Shown in pieces: positions 1 through 6,614 of a stretch of DNA of 35,080 bases. Both the position numbers and the translations under genes were made by a program. Below the pieces are notes generated by a model. The model saw only the letters and a list, made by a program, of their open reading frames with translations. It was not told the origin of the DNA and did not search any database. This DNA is from a virus. Every line of letters begins with the position of its first letter. Positions within the stretch are counted from its first letter, which is position 1. The stretch spans positions 1 through 35,080 of the IMG/VR virus record IMGVR_UViG_3300006802_000258. One strand, written 5' to 3'.

Positions 1-38
1 TACCGCCTACCCGACGCCACCCTACAGGAGATCACATC

Positions 39-821
39 ATGAGCTGGATTATTACTGGGACGCAGAAGAATAGCTTCACTCCCGCAGACATCACTACTGC
101 TTTGTGGCTTGATGCTGCAGATGCCAGCACCATCACCGAGAGCGGTGGAGCGGTGAGTCAGTGGGACGATAAAAGTGGAAACAATCGGCACGTCAGTCAG
201 GCAACTGCCGCAGATCAACCCACCTATCTGGCAACAGGATTTAATTCTTTGCCGACCATTGGCTTTGACGGCAGCAGCGATTTCTTGAAAAACGCAAGCT
301 ATGAGCCAACAGGTGCTGTAACTTGTTTTTTTGCGGCAGAACGAACAAGCGGTTCGGCCAATGGAGTATTGCTGCTCGTAAAAACATCTACAATATTTGA
401 AATAGTATCCGCCCCTGGGACCGATAGTTATTTGGATTTTACTTTTACAGGTGCCGGCAGCTCTTCACCTAAGGCGATTGATGTAAGCGGATCTACTACT
501 TCTCCTTTTGTTTTAGGAGTGCAATATGACGGATCTGGGACTGCCAACTCAGACTACAGTGCAAGATTTAATGGAGAAAGCCAAGCGATAACAAGCAGTG
601 GCCCAGTTGGCCATGTATCCGAAACAGGATTCACCATTGGCAAGAGAAGCGTTCAAAGCATCAGTCCTTTTAATGGCAAGATCTCTGAACTTATTTTTAT
701 CAATAGCCAATCACCGCTAGTAGATCAACAAAAAATCGAAGGTTACCTAGCCCACAGATGGGGACTCACCGCAAACCTCCCCGCTGATCACCCATATAAA
801 ACCGCAGTTCCTATGCCTTAA
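39..821 (+). CDS. LamG/concanavalin-like phage structural protein
   Basis: This 260-residue protein has the pattern of phage LamG-like (concanavalin A-like) proteins. An N-terminal LWLDAADAST segment is followed by a VSQWDDKSGNNRH segment and an IGFDGSSDFL segment. The tail reads IEGYLAHRWGLTANLPADHP, which is typical of this group. Such domains sit in tail fibres or capsid decorations and are thought to bind glycans, so a virion surface role is inferred. The ATG at 39 has a GGAG ribosome site 8 bases upstream. It is the first complete gene and structural genes probably continue to the left. The family resemblance is fairly sure; the location in the virion is a guess. Confidence 0.8.
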   Translation: MSWIITGTQKNSFTPADITTALWLDAADASTITESGGAVSQWDDKSGNNRHVSQATAADQPTYLATGFNSLPTIGFDGSSDFLKNASYEPTGAVTCFFAAERTSGSANGVLLLVKTSTIFEIVSAPGTDSYLDFTFTGAGSSSPKAIDVSGSTTSPFVLGVQYDGSGTANSDYSARFNGESQAITSSGPVGHVSETGFTIGKRSVQSISPFNGKISELIFINSQSPLVDQQKIEGYLAHRWGLTANLPADHPYKTAVPMP

Positions 822-1039
822 CCCGCCCTCCTAGTGTCCCCGTCTTCTCTGCTCGCGTGACAGAGCAGGCGCAGCGTGAGGATCAGCTACCGGACACCCT
901 ATTTAGCTAAATCACCGCTAATCCCTGACCCACTATGGCATTCACCGAAGGCCTTGCTTCGATGCAATCGGTATCATAGTACATAGGGCCTCGCTCTGGT
1001 AGGGCCTTGCTTATTAGTCCCTCGTTTTCGTAACCTAAA
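822..1039. other. Intergenic region, no convincing gene
   Basis: This 218-base gap holds only very short reading frames, for example a 14-codon ATG frame at about 925 and a start-less frame ending at 908. The word AGGCCTTGCTT or a close variant occurs twice, near 948 and 1005. I see no clear hairpin terminator or promoter in it. Confidence 0.4.
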
Positions 1040-1402
1040 ATGGCTGCACGTTCTTCTGGTATTTTCCCCCGCGAAGGTTTTAACCTTGACTCCCAGCTGG
1101 AAATCACCACTTCCACCCGTGGCTTCAACCAACACGGCGTCACTCTGGCTAGCGCCAAGACCATCCGCTTGACTGCTGTTGGCCTGACCTCCGGTGCCAA
1201 CGACGCTACTGCTACCGTGACCATCGGCGGCGAGACTGTGGTTCTTGATCAGGCTGACGCTGATCCCAACGGTGTGGTTATCGCCCACATCCGTGGTACC
1301 CTGTGTGATGCTAACAACGACGTGATCTACGTCCTCGGCGGCACCTCTACCCCCGTCTGCGGCGGTGTGTTCTTCGAGCTAGTTGACGGTCCTCGCCGTT
1401 GA
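1040..1402 (+). CDS. Hypothetical phage protein, probable virion component
   Basis: This 120-residue protein is not recognised. It is rich in T, V, G and A with alternating hydrophobic residues, as in beta-sandwich phage decoration or fibre proteins (TATVTIGGETVVLDQ in the middle). It lies between a LamG-like gene and a strong terminator, which fits a highly expressed structural gene. Its codons are strongly C-ending, again suggesting high expression. No clear ribosome site precedes the ATG at 1040. A decoration protein is inferred from composition and position only. Confidence 0.7.
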   Translation: MAARSSGIFPREGFNLDSQLEITTSTRGFNQHGVTLASAKTIRLTAVGLTSGANDATATVTIGGETVVLDQADADPNGVVIAHIRGTLCDANNDVIYVLGGTSTPVCGGVFFELVDGPRR

Positions 1403-1429
1403 TTCTAGCTCAATAAATTGAATATTTTC

Positions 1430-1455
1430 AAGGGGTCTTAAGGGCCCCTTTTTAA
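1430..1455 (+). terminator. Rho-independent terminator
   Basis: AAGGGG pairs with CCCCTT around a short loop and is followed by a run of five Ts. It sits 28 bases after the stop of the 120-residue gene. Confidence 0.75.
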
Positions 1456-1475
1456 ATGGGGGAAGGAATCCTAGT

Positions 1476-1649
1476 GTAAACCGCTTTCTTCCTCCTTATG
1501 GCGTCACCCGTTTATGGGACAGCGGCAGGACTGACACGTTCCCTGATACAAGGAACCTGGTTCAGGCTAAAGAAAGCTTCACCAAGTTGGTTATGACTTC
1601 CATGGTGTCCAGCGACATCGAGATGGTATTCATTGCTGGCCTGAGCTAA
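1476..1649 (+). other. Coding-looking frame without a usable start codon
   Basis: The frame ending in TAA at 1647-1649 reads like real protein: VNRFLPPYGVTRLWDSGRTD, then about 37 further residues ending in VFIAGLS. No in-frame ATG or GTG precedes it; the first in-frame standard starts are TTG and ATG far inside. A Shine-Dalgarno-like GGAAGGA at 1461-1467 is correctly spaced for the GTG at 1474, but that GTG is one frame off and is followed directly by TAA. A -1 shift there, a one-base sequence error, a non-standard start or gene decay would all explain it. The frame ends directly before a second terminator. Confidence 0.35.
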
Positions 1650-1672
1650 TTGCCTTTGGCCATCGGCACACT

Positions 1673-1697
1673 AGGGGGCTATATGCCTCCTTTTCTT
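1673..1697 (+). terminator. Probable Rho-independent terminator
   Basis: AGGGGGC pairs with GCCTCCT (one G-T pair) around TATAT and is followed by TTTTCTT. It ends just before the ATG at 1698, so the next gene probably starts after it and not at the upstream TTG at 1650. Confidence 0.6.
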
Positions 1698-2042
1698 ATG
1701 GCACATCTAGATAAATTGCCTACGTGGTTTGTTAAAGACGGAAAGCGCCGGCCTGCCTATTATACAGTGGATGCCCGTGAACTGCGTGCCGCAGGATACA
1801 AAGAGGAAGGGCAGAGGGCTGTTCCTGCTCCCGCCCCCAAGCCACAGCCTGAAATCTTGGTAGAAGCAGGCCAAGATGCTTTTGACGACGATTCAACCAA
1901 AGAATCTGTTGGCGATCGTCTAGAGGAGATGACCAAGACCGAACTATTGGACTGGGCTCTTGAGCAAGGCCATGACTTAAAAAGCTCTCTACCAAAAGCA
2001 GAAATTTTTAAACTTTGCAAGGAAATTGAGGACCTTGCCTGA
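1698..2042 (+). CDS. Hypothetical protein with HeH/SAP-like C-terminus
   Basis: The 114-residue product starts MAHLDKLPTWF and is not recognised overall. A proline/alanine linker (PAPAPKPQP) separates an N-terminal half from a C-terminal helical half. That C-terminal half reads MTKTELLDWALEQGHDLKSS, then a second helix, and resembles HeH/LEM/SAP-type helix-extended-helix motifs found at the ends of phage head-tail proteins. I chose the ATG at 1698 because the in-frame TTG at 1650 would put a terminator hairpin inside the gene. A head-completion or accessory virion role is inferred from position only. Confidence 0.7.
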   Translation: MAHLDKLPTWFVKDGKRRPAYYTVDARELRAAGYKEEGQRAVPAPAPKPQPEILVEAGQDAFDDDSTKESVGDRLEEMTKTELLDWALEQGHDLKSSLPKAEIFKLCKEIEDLA

Positions 2043-2089
2043 AGAAACTAGAGTCTCCTAAGGAATACTAATTCGTAAGGACAGACAAA

Positions 2090-2263
2090 ATGGACATCAC
2101 CTACAGTGAAGGGCCTCGATACATCGACGGGGTTAATGTCGATTCCGACGTTGACGCAGGACCCTTTACTGAGGTTGAGAGAGATATTGTTGATCCAGTC
2201 ACAGGCTTGAAGGGCCTTGGTTATGAACCAGGGCAGAAAAACAAGGATGGATCTTGGCTATGA
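2090..2263 (+). CDS. Small acidic hypothetical protein
   Basis: This 57-residue frame begins MDITYSEGPRYIDGVNVDSD. A ribosome site AAGGA lies 8 bases before the ATG. It is acidic and has no membrane segment. The stop overlaps an ATG in another frame (ATGA at 2260) of the following reading frame. The function is unknown; similar short proteins sit among virion genes of cyanophages. Confidence 0.65.
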   Translation: MDITYSEGPRYIDGVNVDSDVDAGPFTEVERDIVDPVTGLKGLGYEPGQKNKDGSWL

Positions 2264-2313
2264 CCTTAAGTGGCAGGGAAAATCAGTTTATATGTACGTA
2301 CAAGGAGAAGCGA

Positions 2314-2493
2314 ATGAAAGTTCGTGGGGCTTTGGCCGTCTTTGCTCTTACGAATTTCTTGCTTGGTATGGCCACTTTAATGTTTATTTTTTGCACTTCC
2401 TCGCCTAAGAGTATTCACGAGCTTCACTCTTTGTTAACAAGCTGGGTCTCATGTACACAAAAAGACTCAAAGCAGGTAGATTTGCTTACATAA
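2314..2493 (+). CDS. Small single-pass membrane protein
   Basis: The 59-residue product has one hydrophobic segment at about residues 6-28 (ALAVFALTNFLLGMATLMFI) after a basic start MKVRG. This suggests an inner-membrane protein with a cytoplasmic N-terminus. The ATG at 2314 has AAGGAG with a six-base spacer, which is why I prefer it to the in-frame ATG at 2260 that overlaps the upstream stop. With the two following small membrane genes it could belong to a lysis set, but no family is recognised. Confidence 0.6.
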   Translation: MKVRGALAVFALTNFLLGMATLMFIFCTSSPKSIHELHSLLTSWVSCTQKDSKQVDLLT

Positions 2494-2524
2494 AGGCACA
2501 CTAATATGAAAGCTTTCCAATTCG

Positions 2525-2833
2525 ATGCCTGAATATCTTGTGGGAGTTATTTTTTCTGCCATTATCGGATGGGGTGGATTTACTTGGAAGAGGGCGGAGG
2601 ATGCCTTAGTTGCAGCCCGGCAAGCAGCTAATCAGGTGGATCGGGTGGAACTCAAGATGGCGGAAGAATATCTTACAAAGAAAGACTTTGAGCTTTATAT
2701 GGATAGACTATTTGATACGTTGGCCGAGATGAAGGGAGCCGTTAAATACGTATCAGACCGCGTCGACTATCATGTAGCAGAACAGGCTCGTGAGACGAAA
2801 AACTTGCGCGAGAAGTTATCTAGTTACGAATAA
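2525..2833 (+). CDS. Membrane-anchored coiled-coil protein, possible spanin- or holin-like
   Basis: The 102-residue protein starts with a short hydrophobic segment (residues 4-18, YLVGVIFSAIIGWGG). It continues as a long charged helix rich in A, E, K and R that should form a coiled coil. This N-anchor plus coiled-coil layout is that of i-spanins and of several small phage membrane proteins. A seven-residue frame (MKAFQFDA) ends over the start codon and may couple translation. The lysis role is an inference from architecture and from the endolysin 2.4 kb downstream. Confidence 0.7.
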   Translation: MPEYLVGVIFSAIIGWGGFTWKRAEDALVAARQAANQVDRVELKMAEEYLTKKDFELYMDRLFDTLAEMKGAVKYVSDRVDYHVAEQARETKNLREKLSSYE

Positions 2834-2866
2834 ACTTGGCAGCCTATTTTGTGAGCTAGCATAGGT

Positions 2867-3193
2867 ATGACCGAAAAGAAAAAGAAAAGGTCGACCGCAG
2901 ACTTCTATAAGTCGAACCCAGAGGCCTACAAGAAAAAGCTCGCTTACGACAAAAAGCGCAATGCTCGTCCTGATCGCAAAAAATATCGGGCTGAGCTGGC
3001 CAAGGAACGTCGTGCTCGCGGAATCATGGGCAAGGGCGGCCCGGATGTCAGCCACACGAAGGATGGCAAGTTCAAGTTGGAGAATCCCTCAAAGAACCGT
3101 GCTCGCAACGGCCACGGCAAGAACACCCGTCTGGCTAATGGCGGAACTGCCCGCAAGTCCAAGCCCGGTTACAAGCCTCGGAAGAAGAAATGA
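2867..3193 (+). CDS. Lysine/arginine-rich basic protein
   Basis: The 108-residue product is extremely basic (MTEKKKKRSTADFYKSNPEA at the start, GYKPRKKK at the end). A central helix is rich in K, R, A and E. A SHTKDGKFKLENPSKNRARNG segment suggests a defined fold. It has no membrane segment. Its stop overlaps the start of the next basic gene (ATGA), so the two are co-translated. A packaged DNA-binding or condensing protein is a natural guess; no family is firmly recognised. Confidence 0.8.
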   Translation: MTEKKKKRSTADFYKSNPEAYKKKLAYDKKRNARPDRKKYRAELAKERRARGIMGKGGPDVSHTKDGKFKLENPSKNRARNGHGKNTRLANGGTARKSKPGYKPRKKK

Positions 3194-3588
3194 GCACCGC
3201 AAAAAAGACAAAACCTGAGCTTTGGAGTCGCAAAGTTGCAGCCGCCAAGGCTAAGTTTGGTAAGTGGTCTGCTCGTGCAGCACAGTGGGCAACCGCTGAG
3301 TACAAGAAGGCTGGAGGAGGCTATAGTGGGGCAAAGAAGTCTAGTAATTCCTTAAGCAAGTGGACTTCACAAAAATGGCGTACTCGCGACGGCAAGAAAG
3401 CTGAGCGTACCGACAGCAAAGGCCGCAAGGTAACTGCTCGTTATTTACCAGACAGTGCCTGGAAGTCCCTCAGCAAGTCAGAGGCAAAGGCTACGGATGC
3501 GAAGAAGAGAGCCGGCAGCAAGAAGGGCAAGGGAACCGTGGCAAATACTCGGAAAGCTAAGGGAGCGGGGCGGCGTGCTCGGAGGTAA
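3190..3588 (+). CDS. Basic protein resembling DUF5872
   Basis: The 132-residue product shows ELWSRKVAAAKAKFGKWSAR, then QWATAEYKKAGGGYSG, NSLSKWTSQKWRTRDGK and ARYLPDSAWKSLSKSEAKAT. This pattern matches my recollection of DUF5872 proteins of marine phages and large DNA viruses. It is strongly basic, with a disordered RAGSKKGKG-type tail. It lies between two other basic genes in one translationally coupled run. The biochemical role is unknown; nucleic-acid binding is likely from its charge. Confidence 0.82.
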   Translation: MSTAKKTKPELWSRKVAAAKAKFGKWSARAAQWATAEYKKAGGGYSGAKKSSNSLSKWTSQKWRTRDGKKAERTDSKGRKVTARYLPDSAWKSLSKSEAKATDAKKRAGSKKGKGTVANTRKAKGAGRRARR

Positions 3589-3590
3589 CC

Positions 3591-3896
3591 ATGGCTGCTA
3601 AAAAGAAGTCTTCAAAGAAAGATCCTAGGCTGGCTCGTGCCGGGGTGTCTGGTTATAACAGGCCAAAGCGCACTCCCAATCATCCCAAGAAGTCCCACGT
3701 TGTGGTCGCGAAGGAAGGCGACAAGATTAAGACCATTAGGTTTGGGGAGCAAGGGGCTAAAACTGCTGGTAAACCCAAAGCAGGAGAATCGACAAGAATG
3801 AAGAAGAAGCGGGCAAGCTTCAAGGCAAGGCACGCTAGGAACATTGCCAAGGGAAAAATGTCGGCAGCCTACTGGGCGAACCGCGAGAAGTGGTAG
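3591..3896 (+). CDS. Basic protein resembling DUF6321
   Basis: The 101-residue product has an HPKKSHVVVAKEGDKIKTIR strand region followed by FGEQGAKTAGKPKAGES. It ends in a helical SFKARHARNIAKGKMSAAYW segment. I recall this pattern from a short domain (DUF6321) shared by phages and eukaryotic large DNA viruses. A GGAGG site precedes the ATG. It is the third gene of the basic block. The function is unknown. Confidence 0.82.
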   Translation: MAAKKKSSKKDPRLARAGVSGYNRPKRTPNHPKKSHVVVAKEGDKIKTIRFGEQGAKTAGKPKAGESTRMKKKRASFKARHARNIAKGKMSAAYWANREKW

Positions 3897-3914
3897 AGAA
3901 AGCGAAATGGTGAC

Positions 3915-4082
3915 ATGACCACCAACAAGCAAACCTGGACTCTTGGACTGCTTGGCGTCCTGATGTGTTCTCATCTAGCTTTTCTTGGTTTCCGTTCTGA
4001 CCAACCCGATCAGTTTCAGCGAGCAGCTGAGACCTATGTTACAATTTTGTTAGCATTAATGACCCCACTACCTGGAAAATAA
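3915..4082 (+). CDS. Small two-segment membrane protein, holin candidate
   Basis: This 55-residue frame has two hydrophobic stretches, at about residues 8-25 (WTLGLLGVLMCSHLAFLGF) and 41-52 (YVTILLALMTPL), with a short polar link. Small two-helix proteins near an endolysin are common holins. Family membership cannot be shown from sequence reading alone. The start at 3915 follows a weak GGTGAC site. The gene lies inside the basic-protein block, between the 101- and 52-residue products. Confidence 0.55.
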   Translation: MTTNKQTWTLGLLGVLMCSHLAFLGFRSDQPDQFQRAAETYVTILLALMTPLPGK

Positions 4083-4090
4083 GGAAGACT

Positions 4091-4249
4091 ATGGCGTTAC
4101 CACTATCTACGGCGCAAGCCACTAAAAAGATGCCTGGACACTACGGAAAATCTAAAGCTGAAAAGAAGAAGTCTTCATCAAAAAAGATGCCACCCGCCTT
4201 TCTCGCTAACATGAAAAAGAAAAAATCTGCGGGTAAAAAGAAAAAATGA
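4091..4249 (+). CDS. Very small lysine-rich basic protein
   Basis: The 52-residue product contains three lysine clusters, such as SKAEKKKSSSKKMPP and a KKKKSAGKKKK end. A TTACAAT box at about 4038 could serve as its -10 element. It ends five bases before a clean terminator, closing the basic block. Its composition suggests nucleic-acid binding; no family is recognised. Confidence 0.7.
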   Translation: MALPLSTAQATKKMPGHYGKSKAEKKKSSSKKMPPAFLANMKKKKSAGKKKK

Positions 4250-4253
4250 TACA

Positions 4254-4276
4254 CTGGGGCATACGCCCCTTTTTTT
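4254..4276 (+). terminator. Rho-independent terminator
   Basis: GGGGC (4256-4260) pairs perfectly with GCCCC (4265-4269) around ATAC, followed by seven Ts. It ends the plus-strand basic-protein transcript. Confidence 0.85.
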
Positions 4277-4336
4277 GTGCACTACCAAGTTTGCTGGAGA
4301 GACAGGTTGCGCCATGTTGCTAATTTTAGCTTCATC

Positions 4337-4510
4337 ATGACGTACATCTGTTTCGAACGCGGATGGCTTGTTACCGGCGCTCTGTGCACTCTAGTCGGTG
4401 AAAGTCTTTTGATTCCTTCTGCGATCAAGCATAAGTCCTGGAGTAGCTGGATTGTTGCAGGAGTCTTCATTGTTATGAGCCTGAACACTTTAGCTCATAA
4501 CCTGCTTTAA
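4337..4510 (+). CDS. Small two-pass membrane protein
   Basis: The 57-residue product starting MTYICFERGWLVTGALC has two hydrophobic helices, at about residues 9-27 and 38-55. The frame is open back to a GTG at 4277, but that codon abuts the terminator and lacks a ribosome site. An eight-codon frame at 4313 (MLLILASS) ends over the ATG at 4337 and may couple it. The gene converges with the minus-strand island and overlaps its last codons. The function is unknown. Confidence 0.5.
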   Translation: MTYICFERGWLVTGALCTLVGESLLIPSAIKHKSWSSWIVAGVFIVMSLNTLAHNLL

Positions 4511-4692
4511 GCCCAAGGCCAAGAAACCTCTACGTCTCCCATCCAGACGTTCTCATCAATCGGGGTTCTGGCAACAAACTCGCAAAAAAGCCGCTGAAGT
4601 TCTGGGAGAGGAATCCCTAGAGCGTCAGCGGTTTTCTTTACGTTAACGGTTCCCTTGTACAGGTCAAGCAGGGCTTCGTCAATCGTCAACAT
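4507..4692 (-). CDS. Small HTH-like conserved cyanophage-type protein
   Basis: The 61-residue product begins MLTIDEALLDLYKGTVNVKK and continues with ADALGIPLPELQRLFCEFVA. This gives a helix-turn-helix-like core at about residues 18-44. It ends in an aromatic DVEVSWPWA tail. I recall similar short proteins in marine cyanophages and cyanobacteria, without a known function. Its start lies 14 bases inside the upstream 96-residue gene, so translation is probably coupled. DNA binding is a possibility only. Confidence 0.75.
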   Translation of the reverse strand: MLTIDEALLDLYKGTVNVKKTADALGIPLPELQRLFCEFVARTPIDENVWMGDVEVSWPWA

Positions 4693-4969
4693 CGATCCAA
4701 GGTGCGCGGAGTCTCATCTCGCCGCCAAGCTGTGTCTCACCTTCATTTGCTTCTGTGAAGATGGGCTTGTCGACTTGAGAGGTTTCCAAAAGACCTTTTA
4801 TTTGAGTGTCCGCATCCTGCATTGTCAGGCAGGCCTTGTAATCAACCCAGTAGCTGAACCAGTTGGCATGCACAATCTTTAGCCATTTGTTGTCCTTGTA
4901 GAGACCACGGTCCCATAGCCTGCGAACAATGTCGACGATGAGTCCACGGTAGCAGAAACAAGGGTTCAC
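4679..4969 (-). CDS. Hypothetical protein of the minus-strand island
   Basis: The 96-residue product starts at GTG 4969, which overlaps the stop of the upstream 44-residue gene (GTGA). It is rich in W, Y and C (CFCYRGLIVDIVRRLWDRGL; WLKIVHANWFSYWVDYKACL), followed by an acidic tail. No family is recognised. The tight overlaps on both sides support a real three-gene operon reading leftward. Confidence 0.7.
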   Translation of the reverse strand: MNPCFCYRGLIVDIVRRLWDRGLYKDNKWLKIVHANWFSYWVDYKACLTMQDADTQIKGLLETSQVDKPIFTEANEGETQLGGEMRLRAPWIDVDD

Positions 4970-5100
4970 TTTTTATGGGGAAAAGTTTCGCGCAGGGCCT
5001 TGATTAACACATCAACCAGGCCGTTACCAGCAAGAGGTGTAAAGGGCAGAATCTCTGAGACAAGGAACAAAACGAGACCAATGATTACAGTGGTTTCCAT
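4966..5100 (-). CDS. 44-residue single-pass membrane protein
   Basis: This short frame reads METTVIIGLVLFLVSEILPF, then about 24 residues to LRETFPHKK. It has a hydrophobic N-terminal helix and an LPFTPLAGNG turn. I recall similar ISEILPFTPLKGNG-type small proteins in cyanophage genomes, with no assigned function. It is the first gene of the minus-strand island and is divergent from the endolysin. Confidence 0.75.
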   Translation of the reverse strand: METTVIIGLVLFLVSEILPFTPLAGNGLVDVLIKALRETFPHKK

Positions 5101-5120
5101 AGCAGAATAGTCAAGACTGA

Positions 5121-5169
5121 CCTATTATGCCGACACGGCGTTTGCCCTCAATCTGATAGGCATCCTATC
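5121..5169. promoter_or_regulatory. Divergent control region with two inverted repeats
   Basis: Between the minus-strand island and the endolysin lie two perfect inverted repeats: GCCGacaCGGC (5129-5139) and GATAGGcatCCTATC (5155-5169). A TATTAT box at 5123-5128 could be the -10 element for the endolysin. The repeats are candidate operator sites for a dimeric regulator. Confidence 0.45.
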
Positions 5170-5186
5170 CCAGCCCTTAGCTGCCC

Positions 5187-6299
5187 ATGTCTAACCAATC
5201 CTTCTGGCAAGAGTTCTACGATCTTGGCAAGGCAGCTGGGGCCAAGTTTCCTGAACTGGTTGCAGCGCAGGCCGCATTGGAGTCAGGTTGGGGTAAGCAC
5301 CTGTCTGGCAAGAACAATTACTTCGGCATCAAGGGGTCTCCTGGCACTGTGGTCAAAACTCAGGAATGGGTTGTAAATAAATTCATGACCGTCGAGGATG
5401 AGTTCAAAGACTTTGATTCGTCACTAGAATGCGTACGACATCTTGTTGATCGCTGGTACAAGGATTGGCGAGGCTACGAAGGTGTCAACAGGGCCGACAA
5501 CCGTGACGATGCCGCTCAGTTGCTCCAGGACGAGGGGTATGCCACTGATCCTGTATACCCTGAACTCTTGATCGGCCTAATGGACGACAATCAGCCCGAG
5601 GAAGATTACTTTCTGGAGCGAGCTGCTGCTTGTTATGCCGCTGAGCCCCACGAGATAGCCGCCTGGAGGGAGTTAGAGCATCTGTTGGATGGAGATATCC
5701 TAGAGGCGTTTAAGAAGGCTTACAGAGGCATTAGGGAGGAGGTTCCTGTTGTGGAGTCCGACGGAATCAAAGTGCTTGACGCTCCTTACTTCTATCAGCG
5801 AGACAGCAAGACAGGACAAGGCGAAAGAATGTGCTTTTCCAGCGCAATGGCCATGGCTCTGGACTACTTAAGGCCTGAGGTGATTGAGGGTGACGATGAC
5901 TGGTATCTGTCCATTGTCAACTACTTCGGTGACAGCACTTCCAGCACGGCGCAGGTCAAGGCGGCTAGGTCTCTTGGATTTGACGCTAGCTTCCATTCTG
6001 ACGGCAGGCAGGAGGATTTGGTGAGTCTGCTCGACAATGGTACCCCAGTTCCGATTGGTGTTCTGCACAAGGGTTCTGTGTCTCATCCAACAGGTGGCGG
6101 ACATTGGGTCACCCTCGTGGGTCACGACAAGACCCACTTCATCGTCCATGATCCGTTCGGTGAAATGGATCTAATCGGTGGTGGCTACCTTGCAGCTGGT
6201 CCGACTGACGGCGAGTTTGTGAGATATAGCAAAGAAAATCTAATGAAACGCTGGCTGATTCAAAGTGATAACGACGGATGGTATGTTCGCGTCGCCTAA
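5187..6299 (+). CDS. Two-domain endolysin: GH73-like glucosaminidase plus C39-like peptidase
   Basis: The 370-residue protein degrades peptidoglycan. Residues 1-130 match glucosaminidase (GH73/FlgJ-like) domains: AAQAALESGWGKHLSGKNNY contains the likely catalytic Glu32, followed by FGIKG. Residues 195-345 look like a papain-fold C39-like peptidase: GERMCFSSA with Cys216, GGGHWVTLVGH with His306, and VHDPFGE with Asp322 as the third residue. The combination would cut both the glycan and a peptide bond. It has no signal peptide, so a holin is expected. The start is ATG 5187 without a clear ribosome site. A virion-associated lysin is an alternative. Confidence 0.85.
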   Translation: MSNQSFWQEFYDLGKAAGAKFPELVAAQAALESGWGKHLSGKNNYFGIKGSPGTVVKTQEWVVNKFMTVEDEFKDFDSSLECVRHLVDRWYKDWRGYEGVNRADNRDDAAQLLQDEGYATDPVYPELLIGLMDDNQPEEDYFLERAAACYAAEPHEIAAWRELEHLLDGDILEAFKKAYRGIREEVPVVESDGIKVLDAPYFYQRDSKTGQGERMCFSSAMAMALDYLRPEVIEGDDDWYLSIVNYFGDSTSSTAQVKAARSLGFDASFHSDGRQEDLVSLLDNGTPVPIGVLHKGSVSHPTGGGHWVTLVGHDKTHFIVHDPFGEMDLIGGGYLAAGPTDGEFVRYSKENLMKRWLIQSDNDGWYVRVA

Positions 6300-6333
6300 T
6301 TTTAGGAATGCTACGCATGAAATAATTAATCCC

Positions 6334-6546
6334 ATGCAGGCAGTACTTTCATGGCTACCAGGTTATATGTTTGATGGCTATCGCTTGAGGTCAACGGGCA
6401 CAGCTATTCAGCCAACAATGCACGTTAACCCCGAGAACGGAGAGGTTCGATACTACGTTCGTCCGATCTTTGCTCACGGAGCTACTGTCGGCATGTTTAT
6501 AAGGCATCAAGGAATCGTAGAAGCATTAGAGCGCGGAGATCTGTAG
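6334..6546 (+). CDS. Small hypothetical protein after endolysin
   Basis: The 70-residue product from ATG 6334 (MQAVLSWLPGYMFDGYRLRS) is not recognised. It is beta-rich with NPENGEVRYYVRPIFAHGAT in the middle. The frame is open upstream into the endolysin, but the later ATG avoids a long overlap. It precedes a bidirectional terminator. Confidence 0.55.
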   Translation: MQAVLSWLPGYMFDGYRLRSTGTAIQPTMHVNPENGEVRYYVRPIFAHGATVGMFIRHQGIVEALERGDL

Positions 6547-6550
6547 GCAC

Positions 6551-6577
6551 GAAAAAAGGGCCTTTCGGCCCTCCTTT
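6551..6577. terminator. Bidirectional terminator between converging genes
   Basis: AGGGCC (6557-6562) pairs with GGCCCT (6567-6572) around TTTC. On the minus strand the hairpin is followed by six Ts, so it mainly ends the leftward replication transcript. On the plus strand the tail is weaker (CCTTTC). Confidence 0.8.
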
Positions 6578-6614
6578 CACCCCACGAGCCTCACCACGGC
6601 TCCCTTCCATTATA

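Noticed and set aside
860-908. Short GTG frame ending LPDTLFS in the 822-1039 gap
   Set aside because: Only 17 codons with no ribosome site and no supporting context.
4277-4336. GTG start at 4277 for the small two-pass membrane protein
   Set aside because: The codon touches the T-run of a strong terminator and has no ribosome site, so ATG 4337 is preferred.
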